From the NCBI GenBank assembly GCA_964017065.1, contig OZ024787.1, positions 10,403,666-10,467,665 of the forward strand: a stretch of DNA of 64,000 nucleotides, written 5' to 3'. The notes beneath the pieces were generated by a model. It was not told the origin of the DNA and made no database searches. It saw only the letters and a list, made by a program, of their open reading frames with translations. Each line of letters begins with the position of its first letter. Position 1 is the first letter of the stretch. Shown here piece by piece: positions 45,101-57,400 of the stretch. Made by a program: the position numbers and the translations under genes. The DNA comes from Haliclona indistincta. Taxonomy: Eukaryota > Porifera > Demospongiae > Haplosclerida > Chalinidae.

Positions 45101-47755
45101 CATATGATGAAGATGGTGATGAGGAAGGTAGTGATGAAGAATTAAGGCAAGCTGCTAGACGAACTGGGAACAGGTTAGCTCGAAGCAAAATGAACGCAAA
45201 GCAATTGTCTAAAAAGAAGCGGAGTACGAAAGTCGAAGATCTTCGAGGAATAAAGGGCTCAGCCATGCTGGAAGGGTATAAGGCATCTTCACCTAGAGTA
45301 AGAAAGAAGCTCGGTGAACAGAGGCAACTCACTCCTTATCCCTCTAACGCACCAGTGTACAATATTAAGTCAGACCTGTCCACTCCAAAAACTCTGGACT
45401 TCGACTCCGATGACCCAGTTTCTCCTCCACCCCCTTCTTCACCTGTTCAACAAACCAAATCACAGCCTCGACGTCAAGCTGCACCTGCCGTTCTGAAACC
45501 TGTTCGCCCTGCTCCTCAGCCTCCAAGAACCTCCAGCGCTCCCATCGCAAAGGCAGTTAGCACCCGAAGTAAAAGACCCCTAGCTCCGAAATCACCACCT
45601 CAACAACCTGTCGCGAACCGACCTAGTCAATCAAACGGCACTAACACAGCTCCTATAGCAAAACCACTACTCGAAGCTTTGAACAAACATCAAGATAACT
45701 CGGGCAATCTGGCACCTCGTCAGTTTGCCTCTCAGCATTTTGTGTTGAGAAAACAAACATCAACGGTAGAGAAAGCAGAAGAAAAAGAGGAGGAAGAAGA
45801 AAGCGACAGCAATGACTCTTTTACGGATAGTTCAGAAGAAGAAGAAACTGAGACATCGGAAACTGATGGATCCAGTGACGAAGATGCAGACTCGATGGTT
45901 ACAGCTACTCACGTTGATGCACCTAGTCATTTATCGATTCCTATGAGACCAATTTCAGCTAAGAACAAGGCATTGTTTGGAGCTCGGGCAGCACGGCAAG
46001 CAATGATGAGAATGAAGGCGGCTAGGTATCCTCGAATTCTGCGCAAACAGATTGTAAAACTTGACACAATTGATGAAAACAAATTTGAAAAGATTCACCA
46101 AACGGTTAGGGAAACACAATTTTAGTTAAAAAATTTATTGCATCTCTACAGGACACCGAAGAGGAGAAGGCTGATGCATTCCATCGGATACAGGTACAAA
46201 GACAAACACTAGTCTACTGGAAGAGACACATACTGGCGCTAAAAACAGCGGTAAGCACTATTTCAGAAGCTATACAGGATGGGAATTATTTTTGTATTGT
46301 TTAAAGAGGAGAAAAGCTGAGAGACTTGGACAAAGAAAGAGAAGAGGTTAGTTAACAGGCTTTTTCATCATGATTTTACCTATCGTTTTTTCGGTAGACT
46401 TGTTAGCAAAGGTATTCTATGGTTGGGTGCAAGCAAGAAATGAGGGTGGAGTGGATGAAGTACAACCAAAGAAAGAAACAAAAGTTGACAAAGCTAAAGG
46501 ATCACCTCTGAAGCAAGATCGAGTGAGCTCTCTTAGGCTAATGTTGCAGGAACGAGAGAGAGAGCGGAGGGCTCAGGAACAGCGCGAGAAAGAGGTCCTT
46601 GGTAGAGGAGTGCAGACACGCGAGAGGGAGAAGGCTGAGCAAGAACGCTTAGAAAAGATCAGGAAAGCCAAAGCCGAAGAACAGCGGAAGCTGGAGCAGC
46701 AAAGAGCAGCACAAGCTAAAAAAGAGGAACAGATTGTTAAACAGAAAAAGGTTTCACCTCTCTGCTGCTTACATTTTACACTTGCAACTAACAACACAAG
46801 CATAATAATTTACAAAAAGCTTACTGTTATGCTTCAATAGACGTGTAAAATAGTTCATTCTTACCAAAATTTACCTTTATGCAATTCCAATGACTATAGG
46901 CTGCAGCTAAACCTAAACTTCCACCAATGACAAAGGCACAACGACACGAGGTATATAGTTTGTCTCATTTTGTCATTGTGCATATGAAATTATTTTTTCT
47001 TCCCACACTCTCACAGTATTATCTGAAATGGCTCAATTCACAACTAACACTCATTGGTCTACCTCAAGTCGATAATCTCTCAGACTCACTTGCTGATGCA
47101 ACTCTCATGATAAAAGCTCTAGCAGTAAGCACATCAACAGTAGAAGTACTATCTATACTGTTGAAGCATACATATCCCCCATGTAGATATAATTATACTG
47201 TAGGGCTGACAACGTAACATAAGACTATAAGTATGACTATAAGTATCACATATAGATATAGTCATACTGTCGATTAATTTTGAATGAACATGATACAAAA
47301 TTGCATTGAATACTAAATTTTACGGGTTTAATTTTTGTGAATTTTTTTCTGCTTGCGGATTAAACTTGTGGGAAAGATATGGTAACTTCAATGTTGAAAC
47401 TCGGCTTTTTTCTAGTGCTCAACAAATCTATACATTGTACACACATGTAAAGTTTACTTTCTTGGATCTTTATTTTGCTGTGTACTTTCTCTTGTAGCAA
47501 GCATCTGGAGTAGCCGCTCCTCGCTACAAGAACTCACCAAAACTGAGACTGCACAGACAAGACAACTGGAGAGTGGCTCATGATTTCATGAAACAGATTG
47601 GAGTTGTTGTCAGAGGAATCGAGGCTTCAGGTTAGTATGGAGTGAATTTTGTTGCTTCTGTTATCTTCCTTGCAGATCTTGCTGATCTTCATGAAGCTGC
47701 TATCTTCAACATGTTCAGCGGAGTCATGCATTGGCAAACTGAATGTCAATCATAA
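42187..47755 (+). CDS. Espin-like ankyrin protein with coiled coil and C-terminal CH-like domain
   Basis: About 16 exons. The first (42187-43023) and the next two encode ankyrin repeats (HGVTALHVAARKG, ARNGASPAHDAAGTGNLDCL, NGATPLHWAVQNGH, NGVTPLHLAAARNH, NGTTPFYHAAQAGH, DGFAPLHAATLAGH, EGSSALHLAASDG). The ARNG.(T/S)PAHDA block is characteristic of espins. Then follow an acidic and charged coiled-coil part (43921-44603), a large exon (44839-46104) with Pro-rich motifs (PTPPPVPSP, PPPPSSP) and a long acidic run, and a strongly charged helix (RERERRAQEQREKE..., about 46440-46750). The final exons (47017-47126, 47499-47631, 47675-47755) read YYLKWLNSQL, DSLADATLMIKALA, NWRVAHDFMKQIGV and IFNMFSGVMHW, resembling a calponin-homology domain. 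A role in actin bundling or crosslinking is likely (inference). Minor exon borders near 46150-46440 and 46911 are uncertain. Confidence 0.8.
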
Positions 47756-47888
47756 AAATAATGTTTATTCTCAACTGCATAAAAATTGATATTAAAAAAG
47801 GTTATGAAATGGAAAGTGCATCATTTGTGACCGGATAATTTTATCAATTTATTGGGCAACAAAATTGTAAGCTGAATGACTAACTCAC

Positions 47889-47960
47889 TGCGTTGGCTGG
47901 GAATCAAACCCAGATCTAATGCTTGGAAGGCATCAATGCTAACCATTACACCACCAACGC
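47889..47960 (-). tRNA. tRNA-Gly(TCC), divergent copy
   Basis: 72 bases including discriminator A: acceptor GCGTTGG/CCAACGC, anticodon loop CTTCCAA with anticodon TCC. Compared with the two other copies, the T arm is CTGGG-TTTGATT-CCCAG. The stem change is compensated, but the loop carries T in place of the conserved C56. It may be a decaying copy or a functional variant. Confidence 0.8.
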
Positions 47961-48195
47961 TTCACCGGGATGAAAATCCTTGCATGCACCATATTATTGG
48001 TTCCCCTGTACTAAGACTCAAGTTGTCTTCCTCAAGTTTTTATACACACAACTCACACATAGATCCTTGGCCTCTTGTGTCTAACCCACATGTAAAACCG
48101 ATATGATCAGTGAGAGGCTAACTATACATGTAGCTAACTGCATGTACCTGTAGATCATGATCACTGAGGTACGTGAAGAGTGAGGATCCTGCGAT

Positions 48196-48537
48196 CATGA
48201 AGAACCTCTTGTAAAGGAGATAGCTGAGAAACACGGTGCTACACCTGGGCAGGTATTGAGGGCCAGTGTCTCTATATACAACCTTAGCCGGATTTCTTTC
48301 AGATCTGCATCTCCTTCATGCTGCATCTTAGTGCTGTAACCATACCCAAGTCTACAAATGAGGATAGAATAAAGGAGAACATGGCAGCCACTAGGATCAG
48401 AATCACACCAGAGGAGGTGGAGACGTACGCTGAAGAGAGTTGATAAAAACAAGAGACTGTTTACTTGGAAGACTTTTTGGCACGGAAGGAGACACACTGA
48501 AATCAGTATTTAACGCAGCTGAAGATGAAGCATTAGT
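48196..48537 (+). pseudogene. Aldo-keto reductase 3' relic (last two exons only)
   Basis: It contains [18 protein letters not shown] followed by an intron and [20 protein letters not shown]...ITPEEVET, closely matching exons 8-9 of the neighbouring reductases. A few extra bases near 48424 (GAGACGTACGCTGAAGAG against GAGACACTGAAGAG) break the frame. The upstream seven exons are absent. It is a relic of an earlier tandem copy. Confidence 0.85.
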
Positions 48538-48675
48538 ACGTATTACTATAAACATTGATTTTTGAATGCATTAACTGCCAAGACAGTTGTGCACAACAAA
48601 AAATACAGACGGTTGACAAAAACAGTTGCTTGAGCACAAAAAATATTTTGTTTTAGGTGACAAAAAGCAGAACAC

Positions 48676-48747
48676 TGCGTTGGCCGGGAATCGAACCCGG
48701 ATCTAATGCTTGGAAGGCATCAATGCTAACCATTACACCACCAACGC
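48676..48747 (-). tRNA. tRNA-Gly(TCC)
   Basis: 72 bases including discriminator A. Acceptor GCGTTGG/CCAACGC, D arm with TGGTTAGCA, anticodon TCC in CTTCCAA, T arm CCGGG-TTCGATT-CCCGG. All stems pair. Same sequence as the copy at 50517-50588. Confidence 0.95.
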
Positions 48748-49018
48748 TTCATGCTGGAAAGAGCAGCAACTGTAGGGAAGAAGCCGCACCGCAAATGAAT
48801 CGTGAGGGAGAAGCTATTGCTTGGGAGGATTGTTGCTGTATAGATTTCTATTCTACTGCCTCTGTTATTCTACTCTTCTAGAGTTCTGGACAAAACTCAA
48901 CAGGACACGAAACTCCGCCGCGTTTTCTCGGGCATGACCCATTGCAGGTGTCCAGTGGTGGTCAGGTAGCTACCGGACGACAAGCCAGGAATAAATCATT
49001 GCCAAGCGGGGCTACACA

Positions 49019-50403
<1,385 letters not shown>

Positions 50404-50516
50404 TTATGAGAAATTTTTCAGTCACGACAACAACATGCAAATTTATTTTGTTAAAAAATATACATGTCAATACTACAGTAAAAAAAGTATTATGTTTTGA
50501 TGACTAAACTGCTGAC

Positions 50517-50588
50517 TGCGTTGGCCGGGAATCGAACCCGGATCTAATGCTTGGAAGGCATCAATGCTAACCATTACACCACCAACGC
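50517..50588 (-). tRNA. tRNA-Gly(TCC)
   Basis: Same 72-base sequence as the gene at 48676-48747, with anticodon TCC, intact T arm and discriminator A. It lies 113 bases after the end of reductase A and 125 bases before the ATG of reductase B. Confidence 0.95.
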
Positions 50589-50713
50589 TTCACGCTGGAC
50601 TAAACAGCAAAGCAAAGAAAGAAACCGCACAGTGATAATACATTATAGTAGAATAAACAGTCACGTGGGGGAGGGGTTGTTGTGTGGGAGCTGGCTGTTT
50701 TGGATTTGGAGAA

Positions 50714-52133
50714 ATGGCGGGCACTGCGTGGCAGGTTTGTTGCAGCGTTTTCAGTTCTAAGGCTATAACACCGAATTTTCCTTCCCTTCTTAGACAAAAC
50801 TCAACACTGGAGCGATCATACCTTCCTTTGGTATAGGGTTAGTAATGAATAATAGTTTTTATCTCGATTTTCAATTGTCGATCGCTCTGATTTTCAGTAC
50901 ATGGCAGTCGCCAAAGGGTGCTGTCGGCAATGCTGTGCAGGTAGCAGTACGCGCTGGTTACCGCCATATTGACGGTGCGTGGATTTACTTGAACGAAGAG
51001 GAGATTGGAGAAGCACTAGAGATACTCTTCAAGGAGGGTGTGGTCAAGAGAGAAGAGTTTTTCATTACATCAAAGCTAAGGTGAGTGCCATAAAACTGTT
51101 GCTGCTATAAAAAATTGCTCCTGTGTAGTATTACTCATCAAGACCCAGAAGAAGTCGAGCCAGCATGCCGTGACACATTGAAGAAACTAAAACTTGACTA
51201 CCTTGACCTTTATCTGGTTAGTTAATAACTCGAGAAACACTATGTCTGAATAAATAGCCAGATTTCATAATTTTAATCTCTTCAAGATTCATGGTCCACT
51301 AGCCTTGAAGAAAGACACTAAATTTCCGCCCAAACCGGAAGATATGTTGGGCTACGATGCTGAGAGAATGGGCAAAACATGGAAGGTAATAAGAATTGCT
51401 TGTTATTGTTTGACCTGCATGTGTGCATATATCCAGGTAATGGAGGATCTGGTTGAGAAAGGACTGGTGAGGGCTATTGGAATTTCAAATTTCTCTATCA
51501 CAAAGACTGAGAATCTACTGAAGACAGCAAAGATTGTCCCAGCAGTGAACCAAGGTATTAACATTTGTAATTGACTACATGTAACATTTCTTTCCATTGC
51601 AGTGGAGTGTCATCCTTATTTCCAACAACCTAAGCTACGTCAATACTGCAAACAGAAAGGTGACCAACAGCTTGTATGTATACCTTTGTTGTTTCATTCA
51701 TGTCCCATGTATAGGGATTGTGTTTGAGGCATATGCTCCACTGGGCTCTCCAGGAAGAAGGAGCCAACAGAGTGATGACCCTGTGGTCATGGAGGATCCT
51801 GTCATAAAGGAGATAGCTGAGAAGCATGGCGCTACACCTGGACAGGTAGAGCCACTATAAAGGATCAACATTTTCAAGTTGAAGTCTTTTCCACTGTAGA
51901 TTTGTATCTCCTTCATGTTGCATATCGGAACAGTAGCCATACCCAAGTCTACTAATGAGGGTAGGATAAAGGAGAATCTGGCAGCAACGAAAATCAACCT
52001 CACACCAGAGGAGGTGGAGAGAATCAAAGGTGTCGACAAAAACAAGAGGCTGTTCGGAATGGAGTCCTTCACACAGGGCATGAGCCCAGAATCAGTGTTC
52101 GATACAGCTGCAGATGAGGCCTATGTGTTGTGA
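50714..52133 (+). CDS. Aldo-keto reductase, tandem copy B
   Basis: Nine exons, start ATG 50714 (MAGTAWQ). The reading continues [50 protein letters not shown] (Asp, Tyr), [32 protein letters not shown] (His), [30 protein letters not shown] and [13 protein letters not shown], ending DEAYVL. The usual SKLWN at the exon 3-4 junction is SKLRI/S, so the conserved Trp and Asn near the catalytic Lys are lost; activity may be altered. The promoter and first two exons are nearly the same as in copy D (62621). Confidence 0.83.
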
Positions 52134-52639
52134 ATGTACAACAGAGTGTTATAGCAGACAAATCAACAATATAAACAGCAGATCGAGTATTGATAATAGA
52201 GATTTAGGTAGTGAATTTTGATAGTAAGAGTCACTGTTGCTTTTTGCACGGTTATAGAGGTATACAGAATGAATAATTCTTTAAATAGAGCTGATAATTG
52301 TAAAATGCTCTCAGACAGACACGCTTATACAGGCTTAGCTACGGTGCTGACTGATGATGCGTATCACACAAGAGGATCTGACTTGCAACACTACCAAGCA
52401 CTCACTGAAGGTGTATGCTGGGCTCCATTGAGTTGTCACGGGCCGAGTCTTTCTACAGATGCAGCCAACTCATGCAGCCAACTGCAGTTATTGACAAAGC
52501 TTTGTACTCTGAATGCAATGTGTTTGATGACAATACTTAAGTGTACATGTATGAGAGGTAGTGACAGTTGAAACACACCCACACATAATGGGAACTCATC
52601 TACTACTATACATGTAGCTGCCGTTGTAGAGCAAAGAGC
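52134..52639. other. Spacer between reductases B and C
   Basis: No tRNA or recognisable gene. The open frame at 52218-52571 resembles no known protein and has Cys-rich, low-likelihood composition. Confidence 0.5.
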
Positions 52640-54080
52640 ATGACATTGACACTGAATACTGGAGCTTCAATTCCTGCTTTTGGCTTAGGGTGAGCTAGCT
52701 AGATAGCTAGTCTTTGCTGTAAATTGTGAAGTCATTTTAAGTTTAATTTGCTATTGTCTTTACTCATGTCACAGCACATGGCAGTCTTCAAAGAGTGATG
52801 TTGGCAATGCTGTGCTGATAGCAATATGTGCTGGTTACCGCCATATTGACTGTGCGTGGGCCTACGACAATGAGGAGGAGATAGGAGAAGCACTGGAGGT
52901 ACTCTTCAAGGAGGGTGTGGTCATGAGAGAGGAGCTCTTCATCACATCTAAACTATGGTAAGCCCTGTTGGGCCTAGCTGACTGACTGCAGCTTTCATAC
53001 ATCATACATCATTCATACATCATTGTTCCTGTATCATTCATACAGGAACATACATCATTCTCCTGAAGAAGTTGAACCAGCTTGTCAAGATACTTTAGAG
53101 AGTCTGAAACTGAAATACCTCGATCTATACCTAGTTAATGCAATGCATAGCAAACCGTAACATAAAATCAAATTTCAATACTTTTAAAATCACAGATCCA
53201 TCATTCACTTGCAATGAAATCAGACACTTCATTTCCGTTGAAACCAGGAGATATACTAGGATACGATGCCGAGAGAATGAGTAAAACCTGGAAGGTATAC
53301 ATGTATGCATGCATGCAGAGTCTGCTATATTATTTTTATTGCTTCAGGCAATGGAGGGTCTAGTTGAGAAGGGTCTAGTGAGAGCTATTGGAGTTTGCAA
53401 TTTCTCTATTACAAGGACAGAGACTCTTTTGAAGACAGCAAAGATTGTACCAGCAGTGAACCAAGGTATAACCAGACCATCTTCACTAGCTTGATGCTTA
53501 GTTTTTCTTTGCAGTGGAGTGTCATCCATATTTCCAACAGCCCAAACTACGGCAATACTGCAAACAGAAAGGTCATCACTGCATGTACAAGATTATTAGT
53601 ATCTTAGAGAATATCTTGTGATTATTTCAGGAATCGTGTTTGAGGCATATGCTCCATTGGGCTCACCAGGAACAATGAGCCATGATGACCCTGTGGTCAT
53701 GGAGGATCCTGTCATAAATGAGATAGCTGAGAAGCATTGCGCTACACCTGGACAGGTAGACTCGAGCTACAGTTAAAAGTCGATATAATCTTCCTTTCTT
53801 CACAAATTAGATATGTATCTCCTTCTTGCTGCATCTTGGTGCAGTAGCCATACCCAAGTCTACAAATGAGGGTAGGATAAAGGAGAACCTGGCGGCCACT
53901 AGGATCAGACTCACACCAGAGGAGGTGGAGACACTGAAGAGAGTTGATAAGAACAAGAGACTGCTGACAATGGAATATTTGTTCCAAGACACGAACATTG
54001 ATATTGCAACTGATTCAGTTTTTGATGTAGCTGCCGATGAAGCCTTTCCAATCCAATTCAGTACTGCAGCAAGATTATAG
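52640..54080 (+). CDS. Aldo-keto reductase, tandem copy C
   Basis: Eight exons. The ATG at 52640 begins [17 protein letters not shown], so the short first exon of copies A, B and D is absent. Then [35 protein letters not shown] (Asp, Tyr), LFITSKLW (Lys), [28 protein letters not shown] (His), [30 protein letters not shown] and [13 protein letters not shown], ending in a tail longer than in A or B (STAARL). All four catalytic residues are present. The donor after LDLYL is GTTAAT rather than the GTTAGT seen in the other copies. Confidence 0.83.
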
Positions 54081-54488
54081 ATGTAGTATCACAACTTTTT
54101 CCCAGTCATAATTTTCCACTGAAGAAGTAACATCATTAGCTCATTGAGACACACCCACGCAACAGTAAAAACTAAACTTCTAAGCTTCAATTCCTTGGGG
54201 TGAGCCAGCCTGTGGAACAATTTTTAGCTGCGCGTTTACATGTTATAGCAATGAAGTCGATGCTGCCAGAACTACTGAGATGTGATGCACATGCATGGAA
54301 TTTGTCATGCACAACAGCTGGTTCATCCTCTTTTATTGCAACTAAACAGAATGTGTGCTCGCAGCTCGCAAACCTATAGCTCTCAAACTCGTCATGTACA
54401 AAACTTACAAAACCAAATTACATGAATTTGTATTATAACGTTAGTTCAAAATCTATATAGTCAACTGGTATGATGGTGGTGACCTCAG

Positions 54489-57400
54489 TTATGCATCTTC
54501 TGTATGTGCACTCTGCAACAACAATAGAACATCATTGGATCAACAATATCAACTCATGCATGCATTACCTGTTGTGAGTGACTTGATGCTATTCTACTGG
54601 CAACTGTGTCTTCACCAATAGCCCTCAAAGCAGCGATTAGATCATCCCAAGATGCAGTGGGAGAGCTCTTCAGCCAATCGTCAAATATTTGAGCCTTCAT
54701 TCTTTCCACTCCATACACATGATAGGTGACTTGAATATTATCTAGTTGGCTCATAGTAAGATTCAATTGTAGTCCAAGTCCATGCCAATTGGTAACTTGA
54801 GTGACTGCTTCAACAAGCAGCTTCACTGTGAGAGAAGACTGCTCTGGCATAATTCTGTATAGGAAAAATTGGTCAAGTATAGAACACAAACTCTTGCATA
54901 ATGCATGCTAACACTGAATTGCCTATAATATTAAGATCAGGTTGAGTTGAGCTCACAATTAAAATTACAGAGCCCAATTTAACCTGTATACTATGTAGTC
55001 GCCATTTTGTTTTCAGCAAAAAGACGCGCTATACCATCATTTTCTATGCATAAAACATAATCATCGTGCTTATACTGTGCACAAGCAGTCTGAGAAGAAT
55101 GCAGTCACAGAATATATGTACGTGCATGATCTGACCATAACAAGAACTCACTTGTCTAACGGCTTCTTGTGAAAACCACTTTTGGTGATCTGTATCTCCT
55201 GTAAACAGATAAAAGATCATGCATTACTTGACAATGTGACAGCATTAAGCACTACTGGTACAGCTATACTATATACACTCACCGCAAACCAGCACTTGTG
55301 CTTATCCTGTAGGGCTACTACTTCTCCATGACAATCTGGTAGAGAACAGATCACATCCTGCGGTTGCTCCATTGTCAGGCAATGAGCAGGATGAGGGCGA
55401 CCACCAGAAACCAAAGAATGTGGACAGTAAAACCCGCATCGCCATGTGACCTCTTGCGTGTGAGGATAAAATGAAGAGACATCGATAATCGCACTCCACA
55501 CCTCTTGGCGACATTCCAATATCAAGCGGGGATTGATTGGTTCAGCAGAAAGAATACGAAACTCCAAATGAGTCGACAACGTGCGAAATTCGACATGAAG
55601 CAACTTTTCTCTTTCATGGCTGACAAAAAAGCGAATCCGGTTTCGAAATCTGTTACGCTGATCAAGTGTCCAGGATGTTTTTCGTGACAGGTTGACTACT
55701 GTAGCTGGAAAAAGACTGAGAGGGACAAATTTACTAGATGGCAAGAAAAGAATTGGAGAATAAAAGAGAGCAGAGAGGAGGTCGGGGTCACTGGCTTCCT
55801 TAGCTACTTCGTGATCTGGTAACAGGAAACAAGGCAGGAAGTATGTGATCTCTCCAGTAGCAGATTTAATGTTCTCGTACAAAATGTAGCGGGATGCCAG
55901 GAGCTCTACAATCTCACTAGTAGGGATTCTATCTTCAGGTTGTCTGACATTCTTGGATGAGCACACCTTGTTCATAAGACGTTGCGGTATCTCTCCTGTG
56001 GTTCGAATCATTTGAGCTGTTTTTGGTTCAGCTTCCTTAACACCAAATGCGTACACAAAGAGCTCAGTGGTTGGGGCCATGATGACATTGGCATTGATGA
56101 CTACACGTTGACCAATCTTTAAGCCACGGTAATGGAGTATAGTGCCGAACTTATCATGCAGATACCGGAGAATACCATTCTCATGGAGAAGATCTTCTTG
56201 AGAGATGCCACAGCTTTTAGCAACCTCCACACACTCCTCCACGGTGCACCATCCTCTTGCCTCGTACTTCCAGCGGAGGATAAGATGGAGAAGCAAGGTA
56301 GATGTTGGTATTGGTACAGGAGTGAATCGCTTGTGGATGATGGTTGTGATGATCTGACGAAGCCTCTCAATGTCACTACTATCACCATTCACATTATTCA
56401 ATGGATGTATATACCTTTCCTCCTCTCCTGGCTTGTTGACAGGACATAGGACATCATTTGTCATGAATTCAGCATCTTTAAATGCTTTCTGGATAGCACG
56501 GTCTAGAGTGAGAACAGCTGCCTCATTGGTCCGGTCGAGATAGGTGCCAATGAGAATGGCCACTGGCTTGTTGTCTTCACCTGTTTGGAGCGAAGATATG
56601 CTGCAGAGGGAACGCTGGATGATCTCTCTGATGGTAAACTCTGACTCATACTGAATGGGACTAGATCCCACATCACCTCTGTATACCACGGTGAAAGGAG
56701 CATCCAAATCTTGAGTAACGTTGAAAAAAATCAAGTTGAGTGCAAGGCCATGCAATAGTAGTGGTAAAATCTCGTGACACTCTGGTTGTCCTCCAATATC
56801 TACAATATGAAGAAGTGTGAGATCCGTATCTTTGAGAAATTCGCGAATAGATTCCCAGTCATTGACTTTGACCAGTGATGAGAGTGCAGCAGTCAGCTCA
56901 TTGGTGAGTACTGCCTTCTCTTTACCAGCTGATGGTGAACGACTGGTAGAAGCCTTCCACATTTGTTTTAGACGTTTGAGCAATTTGTGCCTTGGCTTTG
57001 TTTGAGCATGAGCAGAAGGAGGAGTTGAACTGGTCAAAGACTGTGAGGATATTTCCAGATTTGAGGAGCTGCTGAAAGAGGGCGGAGAGTTGAGAATGTG
57101 ACTGCATAACACACGGCACTGCTCTTCCAAGCCTTGACTCCTCCATTCCGACAGGAGCACTGATGAGCTTTTAGTTTCATGATATAACTGTACTGTTAAT
57201 GGAGCTTCGATTCCAGTGCTGGGGACTATCTCGTCTGGTGCTATGTGATCAATCTCGTGGGTGAGACGGCGTCTAGCTGTGGTTTTACCAACACATGATG
57301 GACCAATGAAGAAAGACTTGAGTGAGAGTACAGGCACACATCCCTGCTGTTGTATGTGTCTTTCCACGAGGTTCTTGTTTTGTGTCCCAGAAGCAGCTAC

